41,485 nucleotides of DNA from Parvularculales bacterium (lineage in GTDB: Bacteria > Pseudomonadota > Alphaproteobacteria > JAPOUT01 > JBAJNM01): NCBI GenBank assembly GCA_036881865.1, contig JBAJNM010000014.1, forward strand, positions 1 to 41,485. Direction: 5' to 3'. Numbering within the stretch: position 1 is the first letter of the stretch; each line of letters opens with the position of its first letter. The notes beneath the pieces were generated by a model. It did not search any database, was not told where the DNA came from, and was given only the letters and a program-made list of their open reading frames with translations. The translations under genes were made by a program, and so were the position numbers. This document shows positions 26,555-34,309 of this stretch, one piece after another.

Positions 26555-27370
26555 ATGCTTAGGGCATGGTGGCTTTTTGTGTTTGCCGGCACTCTGATGG
26601 CCTCTTTATCCGCTTGGGGTGGGCCGGAGAATTCATCGGGGACTGCACCGGTGGTTGTGGAATTATTTACCAGTCAGGGATGTTCTTCCTGCCCGCCTGC
26701 CGATGCGATCGCCGAAGAATTAACCAACCGGGATGACGTTCTTGTTCTCTCCCTGCACGTGGATTACTGGGATTATCTGGGTTGGAAAGATACACACGCC
26801 AGACCCGCCTATACCAAACGTCAGCGGGATTATAATCGCAATATTTTTGGTCATAATCGGGTTTATACGCCTCAGGTGGTTGTTAACGGCAACAGCCAGT
26901 CGGTTGGTAGTCACCGCAGGGGCGTATTGAGAGCCATTGAGCAAGAAAAAAGACGTCCTAAACCGGCCTCTCTTTCTATTACAGATTATCAGGGCGGAGA
27001 TAGAATTATTGTTGTAGAAGAAAACGAAAATACCAAACCTGCGGGGGCTTCAGAGACGACTCCGGTATGTCATATATGGATGGTGCGTTATCATAATCCG
27101 GACCCTGTTACCATTCGGCGGGGTGAAAATGCCGGTAGAATCATGCGCTATGCTCATGTTGTAGAAGACATGCATCATCTTGGCAGTTGGCAGGGTGGAA
27201 CGGTACATATTCCTGTGAGCGATAAGTCTTTTCTGATTGATAAGGATGCAGGTTATGCGATTATCCTTCAACAAGAAGGCGCTGGCCCCATTGCGGGAGC
27301 GCTGGTGCTTCGGAAGCCCGGAAATCTTATTAGCCCTAAATTTTTAAGCCTACGAGGCAGGGGATGGTGA
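26555..27370 (+). CDS. DUF1223 family secreted thioredoxin-like protein
   Basis: This 271-residue protein has a signal peptide (MLRAWWLFVFAGTLMASLSAWG) and the DUF1223 opening VVELFTSQGCSSCPPADAIAEEL. Its CxxC (CSSC) sits as in thioredoxins. HVDYWDYLGWKDTHA and VYTPQVVVNGNSQSVGSHR are further family blocks. A periplasmic redox function is likely by fold, but none is established. It lies 102 bases after acnA and may be co-transcribed. Its last 21 bases overlap the converging DUF4340 gene. Confidence 0.87.
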   Translation: MLRAWWLFVFAGTLMASLSAWGGPENSSGTAPVVVELFTSQGCSSCPPADAIAEELTNRDDVLVLSLHVDYWDYLGWKDTHARPAYTKRQRDYNRNIFGHNRVYTPQVVVNGNSQSVGSHRRGVLRAIEQEKRRPKPASLSITDYQGGDRIIVVEENENTKPAGASETTPVCHIWMVRYHNPDPVTIRRGENAGRIMRYAHVVEDMHHLGSWQGGTVHIPVSDKSFLIDKDAGYAIILQQEGAGPIAGALVLRKPGNLISPKFLSLRGRGW

Positions 27371-28417
27371 TACGATCAGGGCGCTGAGAGGCTGGGTTAA
27401 AACGGCGGCCTGTTCAAACGGTAGTTTATAGGCCCATTTGGAAAGTCTGTTATTAATGGTGTGCGCTTCATCGCGCACGGAGTCCGGTGCATCAGGGGAG
27501 GCCTGTGCCGATAGGGTAGTCCAGACCGCATTGCCTGCCCCCGTCATGGTTAGGGTGACAATCAGGCCGTCATCCGTGTAAAAAACCGCCTGCCATGCGG
27601 TCTCAAAATTAATAGCCTCGCTTGGTAAAACATCATCAAAACGTAAACGGGATATAATGCGCGCAGGTTCATTCAGGAGAGTGCGTCGGGTGGTGGGCTG
27701 TTCCTCCCCGGAATAATCAAGATTATAGTCACCGGATATTTTCTCTCGCACAAGCCGGTATTGAGTACCCTCGGAGTCAGCGATCACAATAGTCTCTACC
27801 CGTTCCGGAGGTAGGGCAACGAAGGCGGGGTCTAGCCAATCCACAACTTTACTCACAACGGGCAGAGTGCTGGTCACCAGATAACTCTGGTTTTCTCCTG
27901 TGCGACGCATATAACGCCGGGCGCCACCGCTATTGGTTTGCACATTGCCCACAAGCACAGAGGCTAACGTATCCGTCTGCCCGTCAATTTGCCCCTCACC
28001 GTCAATGCGCACCCGGGCGCCTGTGCCAAAATCTTCCGGCGCACCCAGCCCCAACGCCTTATGCCGTTCAGGATCTGCCGTGCGGGGGGCTATAATTTTG
28101 GTTCTTGCCAGCCCCAGCAAGAGGTGCTGCACTAAGCCCCCATCTGCCGGATATCCAAGACGCTCCTCAACCCGCCATGTGCCGGCCTCATCGGCTTTAA
28201 GGGTTATATTCCGTGTTCCCCGTATACCTTGTCCAAAGGTAAGAGTTACTTTGCTGGCCAGACTTAAATTTTCGGAAAAACCCGGCAACAAGAGATCTGT
28301 ACTTCCTTGTTCCGTGTTGAGGAATTGACCACGCTCATTCAGCGCCCACCAGGCACCCAAGGTTACGATAACGGTAAGCACCAACAACAATAAAGTCAGG
28401 CGCACAATAGCCTTCAT
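27350..28417 (-). CDS. DUF4340 protein linked to a Gld-type ABC transporter
   Basis: This 355-residue protein has one N-terminal membrane helix (about residues 7-27) followed by a large extracytoplasmic region with the DUF4340 pattern: repeated beta-rich segments such as GTWRVEERLGYPADGG, and SYLVTSTLPVVSKVVDWLDP. DUF4340 genes typically follow GldG-like genes. It is the last gene of the minus-strand operon, 13 bases after the GldG-like gene. Its role is unknown; an envelope accessory part of the transporter is the likely guess. Confidence 0.82.
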   Translation of the reverse strand: MKAIVRLTLLLLVLTVIVTLGAWWALNERGQFLNTEQGSTDLLLPGFSENLSLASKVTLTFGQGIRGTRNITLKADEAGTWRVEERLGYPADGGLVQHLLLGLARTKIIAPRTADPERHKALGLGAPEDFGTGARVRIDGEGQIDGQTDTLASVLVGNVQTNSGGARRYMRRTGENQSYLVTSTLPVVSKVVDWLDPAFVALPPERVETIVIADSEGTQYRLVREKISGDYNLDYSGEEQPTTRRTLLNEPARIISRLRFDDVLPSEAINFETAWQAVFYTDDGLIVTLTMTGAGNAVWTTLSAQASPDAPDSVRDEAHTINNRLSKWAYKLPFEQAAVLTQPLSALIVSPSPAS

Positions 28418-28430
28418 GAAAATTGGACCT

Positions 28431-30302
28431 TCATGGAGACTGTCTCATACGGCCAACAAGAGTGCCGAGCAAGGTAATGAGAAGCAATCCGAGGGGAATA
28501 AGAACAATGTTGGCAAATCGCAACATATTTGACCATCGCTCAATGTTGAGATTAAGACTGTGGCGGGTCATGCGAAGAGCACGCCGGCTGGAAGCCAGTT
28601 CTTCTTGCAGGTGGTCTATACTTGTCCACTCGTCGTTATTTGTTGTACTGCCTTGCGCTATCTGTCTTTCTAGCTGGGCTAATTGTTGTGAGAGTTGATC
28701 TACTCTTTCTTGAAGGGTTTGCTCTTGCTCTATAAGGCGTTGCCCGGCTTGTCTGCGGAGCTGATCAAATAGGACAAAAGGACGGGCCGCATCATTGCGT
28801 CCACGCAAAGAGAGTAGTTCTTGTGCACCGGCAAGATTTTCGAGAACACCCAAAACGAATCTTGCATTATCGGCAAAGGGAACCACCAGCCTGTCACCGG
28901 GAAACCGCGGAGATTCTGCCCAGAATCGATCATCAAACAGGTCAGAATCGGCCACTATAATGATATTGGCATCGCTGAGGGTGTACTCACGATGAGCGGA
29001 CATATCACTCTCCGGCAATCCCTCTGGAAACGCGGATGTTAAAGCTCCCTCAAGGCGGGCGGCCAGAACAAGAGCCTCTCCCGATGGCGTAAATCGGCTT
29101 AACAGGGATTCAGGGCGCAAGCCTTGTTTGACGGTGTTCACATCCATAACCATGGAGTCTTTCGTTGTGAATACAAGGGGGCTATAGCGGGTTGAACTTT
29201 CGGGACGGGGCCGGAGGTGTCCGGCAATACCCAGATTAAGTCTGTTGATATCCGCCGTAACGGGGTCGTTTTGCGCCATATTTCCATCGGTAAGGCTGAG
29301 CCATAAAATATAATCACTGATGTGTTGCCGTGCACTCGAGCCGGTAGCGACCTCCATGGCACGTTGTCTGTCGGTAGCAACCTCGGATCCTTCAAAGATA
29401 ACCCCCCAATGGTAAAGAAGCTTGGGCAAATCAGAAGATTCCGTATAGCCCTGAATGGGTTTTCCGTCAGGGCCGGCCGTCAGGCTTACTTCGGAGTGAG
29501 GGTCAACAAAAACGGCAATGCGGCCTCCACCCAGCGCAAACTGGTCAATCGCATAGAGAGTTTTATCGGAGAGAGGTTTGGGGTGAGCCAGCATCAACAC
29601 ATCAATGGAAGGGGGCACGGTGCTAAAATCTTGCTCAAGAAACTCGATTTGAAACCTGTCAATCAGTTCTTCGTAAATGAGAAAGGGTTGCGCATTACCG
29701 CGCAGGGCGGCGGGCAGGCCACCGGCACCTGTATCCAGAGGTAAATTTGTGACAATGCCGAGTACCGGTTTTTCCGGACGGGTAAGATTAACCAGCAACC
29801 GCGTTAGGTCATACTCAAGCCAGCGGGCACGCTCTTCGGAAAAAAACGGTATAATTTCGACATTATCCAGCAGATTTGTTCCGGTAAGACCAAGCCATAT
29901 CACATTGTTTTCAATGGTGGGTGTTCCCCGCAACCCGTAACTGATTGCTTCGTCCTCACGGGGGCCAAAAGGGTCGGGGTCAACAATTTCCAGCTGTAAT
30001 TTGCCATTGGAGACCAATGCCATTTCCTCCAGCATATCCCGCACCTGAAGCCCCCACGCATGAAGGGAGGGATACCCTGTGGCCTGCTTTTCAGAAAAAT
30101 ACAGCGTTAAACTGACAGGCTCATCCAGATGGGTGAGAATTTCAATAGTTCCCTCGCTCAGCGTAAACAGGCGGCTTTCTGTGAGGTCCAGTCTCACCCC
30201 CCGCAAGGTAGCATTGGCCAGAACATTGACTGTCAAAAACAACACCGCCAGAAAAACCAGCGCTACAATAGAAAGGGCAGTGCGCAACACGGGACGGGAC
30301 AT
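28431..30302 (-). CDS. GldG-like ABC transporter auxiliary protein
   Basis: This 623-residue protein resembles GldG, the auxiliary component of a family first described in gliding Bacteroidetes. Features in order: an N-terminal membrane helix (about 8-30); RLDLTESRLFTLSEGT, the family signature; a periplasmic domain (LYFSEKQATGYPSL, LMLAHPKPLSDKTLYAIDQF, FVDPHSE); a coiled coil (ERVDQLSQQLAQLERQIAQ); and a C-terminal helix just before the end. The start at 30302 overlaps the permease stop (TAATG); an upstream in-frame start at 30353 lies inside the permease. No gliding genes are present, so the transported substrate is unknown. Confidence 0.85.
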   Translation of the reverse strand: MSRPVLRTALSIVALVFLAVLFLTVNVLANATLRGVRLDLTESRLFTLSEGTIEILTHLDEPVSLTLYFSEKQATGYPSLHAWGLQVRDMLEEMALVSNGKLQLEIVDPDPFGPREDEAISYGLRGTPTIENNVIWLGLTGTNLLDNVEIIPFFSEERARWLEYDLTRLLVNLTRPEKPVLGIVTNLPLDTGAGGLPAALRGNAQPFLIYEELIDRFQIEFLEQDFSTVPPSIDVLMLAHPKPLSDKTLYAIDQFALGGGRIAVFVDPHSEVSLTAGPDGKPIQGYTESSDLPKLLYHWGVIFEGSEVATDRQRAMEVATGSSARQHISDYILWLSLTDGNMAQNDPVTADINRLNLGIAGHLRPRPESSTRYSPLVFTTKDSMVMDVNTVKQGLRPESLLSRFTPSGEALVLAARLEGALTSAFPEGLPESDMSAHREYTLSDANIIIVADSDLFDDRFWAESPRFPGDRLVVPFADNARFVLGVLENLAGAQELLSLRGRNDAARPFVLFDQLRRQAGQRLIEQEQTLQERVDQLSQQLAQLERQIAQGSTTNNDEWTSIDHLQEELASSRRALRMTRHSLNLNIERWSNMLRFANIVLIPLGLLLITLLGTLVGRMRQSP

Positions 30303-31039
30303 TACACACTCGTCCGTTTCATATTCAGCACAACCATGGAGCCTGCCAGCCATACGACAATCAGGGACACAAAAAACACGATGTCCCGCGCGTCAATCAC
30401 ACCTTTGGAAATATCGTCAAAATGGGTGAGCAGACTAAAGGAAGCAATGGTTGTCAGAATGATTTGCGGAGCCCAGCCCTGAAACAGATCCAGCACGACA
30501 GGTAGGCTACTAACCATGAAAGCAAAACATACAATAACACCGGTAATAAAAGCGACCGGTTGATTGCGGGTTAAGGCCGACATGCACGCGCTGATGGCAA
30601 GATATCCTCCGGCCATCAACAAGCTGCCCAGATAACCGGCTAGCACAACGCCATTGTCGGGGTTCCCCAGAACGTTGAGGGTAATCCAGAATGGAAAGGT
30701 GAAGGCTAAAGTCAGGCTGAGGAACAGCCATGCGGCAAAAAACTTACCCAAAACGGCACTCCACAAGGGAACCGGTAACGTAAAAAGTAATTCGATAACG
30801 CCCGTGCGCCGTTCTTCCGCCCATAGGCGCATGGCGATAGCGGGTGCGAAAAACAGATAAAGCCAGGGGTGAAAAACAAAGAATGGGGCAGGCGATACCA
30901 TGCCGCTTTCCAGAAATCCGCCCAGATAAAATGTGCTAGCCCCTATGCTGACCAGAAAAATCACGATAAACACGAGAGCCAGAGGCGTTGTGAAATAAGC
31001 CCTGAACTCACGGCGGAAAATTGCTGCAAAGGCTCTCAT
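30302..31039 (-). CDS. ABC-2 type permease (GldF-like)
   Basis: This 245-residue ABC-2 membrane subunit has six predicted hydrophobic segments. The N-terminus AIFRREFRAYFTTPLALVFIVIFL and the LRLWAEERRTGVIELLFTLPVPLW-like region (here MRLWAEERRTGVIELL) are characteristic of GldF/NosY-type permeases. It overlaps the ATPase stop as ATGA and the GldG-like start as TAATG, so the three genes form a tight translational unit. Confidence 0.9.
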   Translation of the reverse strand: MRAFAAIFRREFRAYFTTPLALVFIVIFLVSIGASTFYLGGFLESGMVSPAPFFVFHPWLYLFFAPAIAMRLWAEERRTGVIELLFTLPVPLWSAVLGKFFAAWLFLSLTLAFTFPFWITLNVLGNPDNGVVLAGYLGSLLMAGGYLAISACMSALTRNQPVAFITGVIVCFAFMVSSLPVVLDLFQGWAPQIILTTIASFSLLTHFDDISKGVIDARDIVFFVSLIVVWLAGSMVVLNMKRTSV

Positions 31040-32118
31040 GATACGCCGGTGTCTTGCAATGCGGGAGGAGTATCAGAGGCATCCGGGCGTTTGGTTAAAC
31101 TCTGAAAGACTTCATCAAGACGACCCTGCTCCCGGTAAAGAGCGCGGGCCGACAAACCGTGCTGGTCCATAAGTCGGCTTATGCGCGCCATCAGATAAAT
31201 GGAAGTGCTGGCCTCTCCTGCTGGCAGGATGGTGAATTGACTATCATCGCTATGGGTGGTTTCTTCAATCTCTAAAATGCCGTCAATATCATCCAGCAAA
31301 TTACGAAGAGTAGAGGCTGCCGTGCGTTCAACCGTTACCGTCACTGCATGATGATAGCGTGAGCGCGCCATTAAGCCTGTAGGGGTGTCGTTGGCTATAA
31401 TCTCTCCCTGATTGATGATCAGGACTCGTCCGCATAGGGCCGTTACTTCTTCAAGGGCGTGAGTTGACAATATGATGGCGCGGTGAACGGCTAACGTCTC
31501 AATGAACTCTCGTACCTCTTGTTTTTGGTTGGGGTCAAGTCCGTCGGTAGGTTCGTCCATGATGAGCACCGGCGGATTGTGAACAATGGCCATGGCCAGT
31601 GATACACGCCGGCGAAACCCTTTGGAGAGAGTATCCAGTTTGCGGTGTAACACAGACTCAAGCCCCATATGTTGAATGGCTGATTGTATGTTGGGAGAGT
31701 GTTTATCTACTCCATGTACGGCAGCGACAAAACGTAACAGTTGAAAAGGTGTCATCTCCGGCCATGCAGGCGCGCCTTCCGGCAGATAGCCAATACAACC
31801 ACGGGCGGCTATGGAGTTGGCGGCTACATCATGTCCGGCAATGTGAACGGACCCGGCATCCGGCGTAAGGTAGCCTGTAATTAAACGCATGGTGGTGGTT
31901 TTGCCGGCTCCGTTGGGGCCGACAAGCCCCAAAATCTCGCCTCGGTTTACCGTAAAGCCAATGTTGGAAACAGCCCGCAGGGAGCCGAATTGTTTCGTCA
32001 GTCCCTGAACGTCAATAAGAGGGAATTGCCCGAAAACCTCTCCGGACGTCTCATTATAATTTCCCTGATAAGTATCATGAGAATCAACCGGCACACCCTC
32101 ACTGCTCGCATCGCTCAT
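31036..32118 (-). CDS. ABC transporter ATP-binding protein (GldA-like)
   Basis: This ATPase is about 360 residues from the ATG at 32118 (MSDASSEG); an in-frame ATG at 32220 would add a non-conserved segment. Walker A is GLVGPNGAGKTTTMRL, the signature is LSKGFRRRVSLAMA, Walker B is VLIMDEPTDGLDPNQ, and the H-loop is LSTHALEEV. The C-terminal roughly 110 residues form the extra domain common in ABC-2 exporters. It heads the operon ATPase, permease, GldG-like, DUF4340. Confidence 0.9.
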   Translation of the reverse strand: MSDASSEGVPVDSHDTYQGNYNETSGEVFGQFPLIDVQGLTKQFGSLRAVSNIGFTVNRGEILGLVGPNGAGKTTTMRLITGYLTPDAGSVHIAGHDVAANSIAARGCIGYLPEGAPAWPEMTPFQLLRFVAAVHGVDKHSPNIQSAIQHMGLESVLHRKLDTLSKGFRRRVSLAMAIVHNPPVLIMDEPTDGLDPNQKQEVREFIETLAVHRAIILSTHALEEVTALCGRVLIINQGEIIANDTPTGLMARSRYHHAVTVTVERTAASTLRNLLDDIDGILEIEETTHSDDSQFTILPAGEASTSIYLMARISRLMDQHGLSARALYREQGRLDEVFQSLTKRPDASDTPPALQDTGVS

Positions 32119-32399
32119 GATCTCTGACCGTCCAGTTTTTTTACGTCCTGCTCCCGCATGTGTTTCCCTGTAATAGGCTAACCGATGAGGAATACTCCAA
32201 CTATAAGCGCCGGATGTCAAAAGGTTCTATATAACTATATACGTTGTCCTGATGTTTTTTTATCAAGGGAGATTGTCAGTACGGAGTTGACGGTCACGAA
32301 AAAATATCAACGTCCGTTGCTATCTCTTTATGGCTGTTAAAGGAGAGGCCGGTTAAGCATCTTGCGTGTATGCCACGCTTCTGCCATTGTTGATGGGTA

Positions 32400-32753
32400 A
32401 TGGGAAAAGAGCCGGTTATATTCCATTCGGTGCGTCAGCCTCGGCGGCCTGAGCCGGTTGTGGTGTTCGACCGGAAGGAACTGAATACCATTCTGCAACT
32501 CTATGGCCGTAAAGTTGCAACCGGAGAATGGCGTGATTACGCTCTTGACCATCAAAAAGATTTAGCCGTTTTTTCCATTTTTAGGCGCACCAGCGAAAAC
32601 CCCCTTTACCGTGTGGAAAAGAGGCCCGGACTAGCCCGCCGTCAGGGCGCGTATGCCATAATAGCCGCCTCCGGACATATCCTTCGGCGCGGCCACGAAC
32701 TGAGACAGGTTCTCAGAGTGCTGGAGCGTAGGAGTCTTAAATTGGTATCTTAA
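32400..32753 (+). CDS. DUF2794 family protein
   Basis: This 117-residue soluble protein matches DUF2794, a small family restricted largely to Alphaproteobacteria. VVFDRKELNTILQLYGRKVATGEWRDYALDH, VFSIFRRTSENPLYRVEKRPGLARRQGAYAI and ILRRGHELRQVLRVLE contain the conserved blocks. The function is unknown. The ribosome-binding site before the ATG is weak. It converges on the Bax-inhibitor-1 gene with only an 18-bp gap and no evident terminator. Confidence 0.85.
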   Translation: MGKEPVIFHSVRQPRRPEPVVVFDRKELNTILQLYGRKVATGEWRDYALDHQKDLAVFSIFRRTSENPLYRVEKRPGLARRQGAYAIIAASGHILRRGHELRQVLRVLERRSLKLVS

Positions 32754-32771
32754 AAGGCTTCCGGCGTATGC

Positions 32772-33533
32772 CTATTCTCTGTTGCCTAAAAATTGCAACA
32801 GGAACAAAAACATGTTCAGGAAATCCAGATATAACCGCAACGCTCCCATAATGGATTTGCGTCCGGCTACTGCCGCACTGTCACCGACATAGTAAATCTC
32901 TTTGATTTTCTGGGTGTCGTAGGCTGTAAGGCCGGCGAAAATCAAAACGCCGATGGCGTTAATGGCAAACTGAAGTGCCGGAGAGGCCATGAAGATATTC
33001 ACGACCATGGCAAGAATAATGCCGATCAGTCCCATAAAGAGAAATGATCCCCATGCGGTAAGGTCACGTTTTGTGGTGTATCCATAGAGGCTCAAAGCAC
33101 CGAACGTTGTGGCGGTTATCAGAAATACCTGGGTAAGGCTGGTCGCCGTATAAACGGCAAACAAAATGCCGAGAGAAAGGCCCACCAGCGCAGCGTATGC
33201 ATAAAACGTGCCACGGGCGGCGGGGAAGCTCATTTTATGAACCCGGAAACTCAGGAAGAAAACCATGCCGAGGGGAGCCAGGATCACGAGCCATTTCAGA
33301 GGACTATTGAACAGCACGGCACCGATCTCTGTCATCTGAAGAGCGCCCGGCGCACCGGTGAAACTCACACTAAACGTAAACCATGCGGTCAATGCCGTTA
33401 TGAGTAGGCCAAGCCCCATGTGATTGTAGACGCCAAGCATATAGGCCCGTAGCCCTTCATCAATGGCAGGGCTTGCAGAAGCCCGGGCACCGGCCACCGT
33501 GTGTGTTGGTGTGCGTGGTTTATAGTCAGCCAT
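32772..33533 (-). CDS. Bax inhibitor-1 (BI-1/YbhL) family membrane protein
   Basis: This 253-residue protein has seven hydrophobic segments after a cytosolic N-terminus (ASPAIDEGLRAYMLGVYNHMGLGLLITAL). The late block LIFAGLTAYDTQKIKEIYY and the C-terminal GALRLYLDFLNMFLFLLQFLGNR are BI-1 family hallmarks; the aspartates in TAYD and LYLD are the positions implicated in pH-gated calcium leak in homologues. It belongs to the YbhL/YccA group. Bacterial functions are poorly known. Confidence 0.92.
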   Translation of the reverse strand: MADYKPRTPTHTVAGARASASPAIDEGLRAYMLGVYNHMGLGLLITALTAWFTFSVSFTGAPGALQMTEIGAVLFNSPLKWLVILAPLGMVFFLSFRVHKMSFPAARGTFYAYAALVGLSLGILFAVYTATSLTQVFLITATTFGALSLYGYTTKRDLTAWGSFLFMGLIGIILAMVVNIFMASPALQFAINAIGVLIFAGLTAYDTQKIKEIYYVGDSAAVAGRKSIMGALRLYLDFLNMFLFLLQFLGNRE

Positions 33534-33578
33534 AGTGTTTTTCCTCTTGTTCTATGTGAATTGCCGTAAAAGCATACT

Positions 33579-33601
33579 CCCACCTGCCGTGCAGATATGG
33601 G
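33579..33601 (-). promoter_or_regulatory. Hairpin in the BI-1 gene leader, ybhL-leader-like
   Basis: On the minus strand, 46-68 bases before the BI-1 start, CCCA and TGGG pair around a second stem (CTGC, loop ACG, GCAG), making a two-part hairpin. Rfam describes a ybhL leader element upstream of this family in Alphaproteobacteria. I could not compare it to the covariance model, so this is only a candidate. Confidence 0.25.
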
Positions 33602-33657
33602 CTACACCTGTAATATCGGCGTTTTGGTAGAAACATTCAAGGGGAAACACGGCCAGT

Positions 33658-33802
33658 GCGTAAAATACGGGTAAAATACGCAATAAGGAGGTGGCGCCGG
33701 TTCTAGTTTCGCCATTCTGGCAGGCGTAAAATACGGGAAAAATACGCGTTGAGTGGGTCAGCACTGCCGCAAGGGGGCGGCCCCGCCAGAGAAAAATACG
33801 CA
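33658..33802. repeat. Short repeats built on TAAAATACG
   Basis: Two 24-nt copies beginning GCGTAAAATACGGG lie at 33658-33681 and 33724-33747 (66 bases apart, one mismatch). Each is flanked by GCGTA and TACGC, so each is also an imperfect inverted repeat. A third, partial copy (AAAAATACGC) lies at 33793-33802, and it shares the following GAGT-G-GT stretch with the second. They sit in a 640-bp intergenic region with no convincing gene. Confidence 0.6.
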
Positions 33803-33839
33803 CCGAGTAGGTGGGATTCTCTGTAATGCGTTGTATTGT

Positions 33840-33861
33840 AAGGATAATTTGAATTATCCTT
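33840..33861. repeat. 10-bp perfect inverted repeat with 2-nt spacer
   Basis: AAGGATAATT (33840-33849) and AATTATCCTT (33852-33861) are exact reverse complements separated by TG. It marks the left border of the 234-bp tandem duplication; a degraded version of the same sequence lies at the internal junction near 34075. There is no T-tract after it on either strand, so a terminator role is unlikely. Confidence 0.6.
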
Positions 33862-34309
33862 GGTGTGGCCGCAGGATTGATAGCGTGCTTTTGTCCATTG
33901 TCCGGGGGTGACCTTGGGATTAACCTTGGGATTAGCCTTGGCGGGCCCGCAGGATAGGCATCGATTTTTGCCCTAAAACCCGCCACGTTCCCATAAGACT
34001 CCCACAAGTCCCGGAATCACGGTAATCACGCCGGCAGTGAAGGCTGTTCCCGCCAAAACAACCGGCAGGAAAACAGATAATTTGAGTTAGCCTTGCCGTG
34101 GTCGCAGAATTGATGGTGTGTTTTTGTCCATTGTGCGGGGGTGACCTTGGGATTAACCTTGGGATTAACCTTGGGATTAGCCTTGGCGGGCCCGCAGGAT
34201 AGGCATCGATTTTTGCCCTAAAACCCGCCACGTTCCCACGAGTCCCAGAATCACGGTGATCACACTAGCGGTGAAGGCCGTTCCCGCCAAAACGCCCGGC
34301 AGGAAAACA
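33842..34309. repeat. 234-bp tandem duplication of the permease 3' end
   Basis: 33842-34075 and 34076-34309 are diverged head-to-tail copies. The right copy contains the real last 44 or so codons of the FtsX-family permease plus about 100 bases downstream. The left copy is broken by an 11-base insertion and substitutions. Inside each is a 12-bp microrepeat (ACCTTGGGATTA): two copies at 33911-33934 and three at 34144-34179. The permease stop codon lies in the last microrepeat. Confidence 0.85.

Noticed and set aside
33552-34007. 151-residue minus-strand ORF next to the BI-1 gene
   Set aside because: Its sequence is made of the repeat DNA and the decayed permease copy in a different frame; no recognisable domain or ribosome-binding site.
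33932-34231. 99-residue minus-strand ORF with LIPR repeats
   Set aside because: The LIPR repeat is just the translated 12-bp microrepeat, and the ORF overlaps the permease 3' end and its duplicate.
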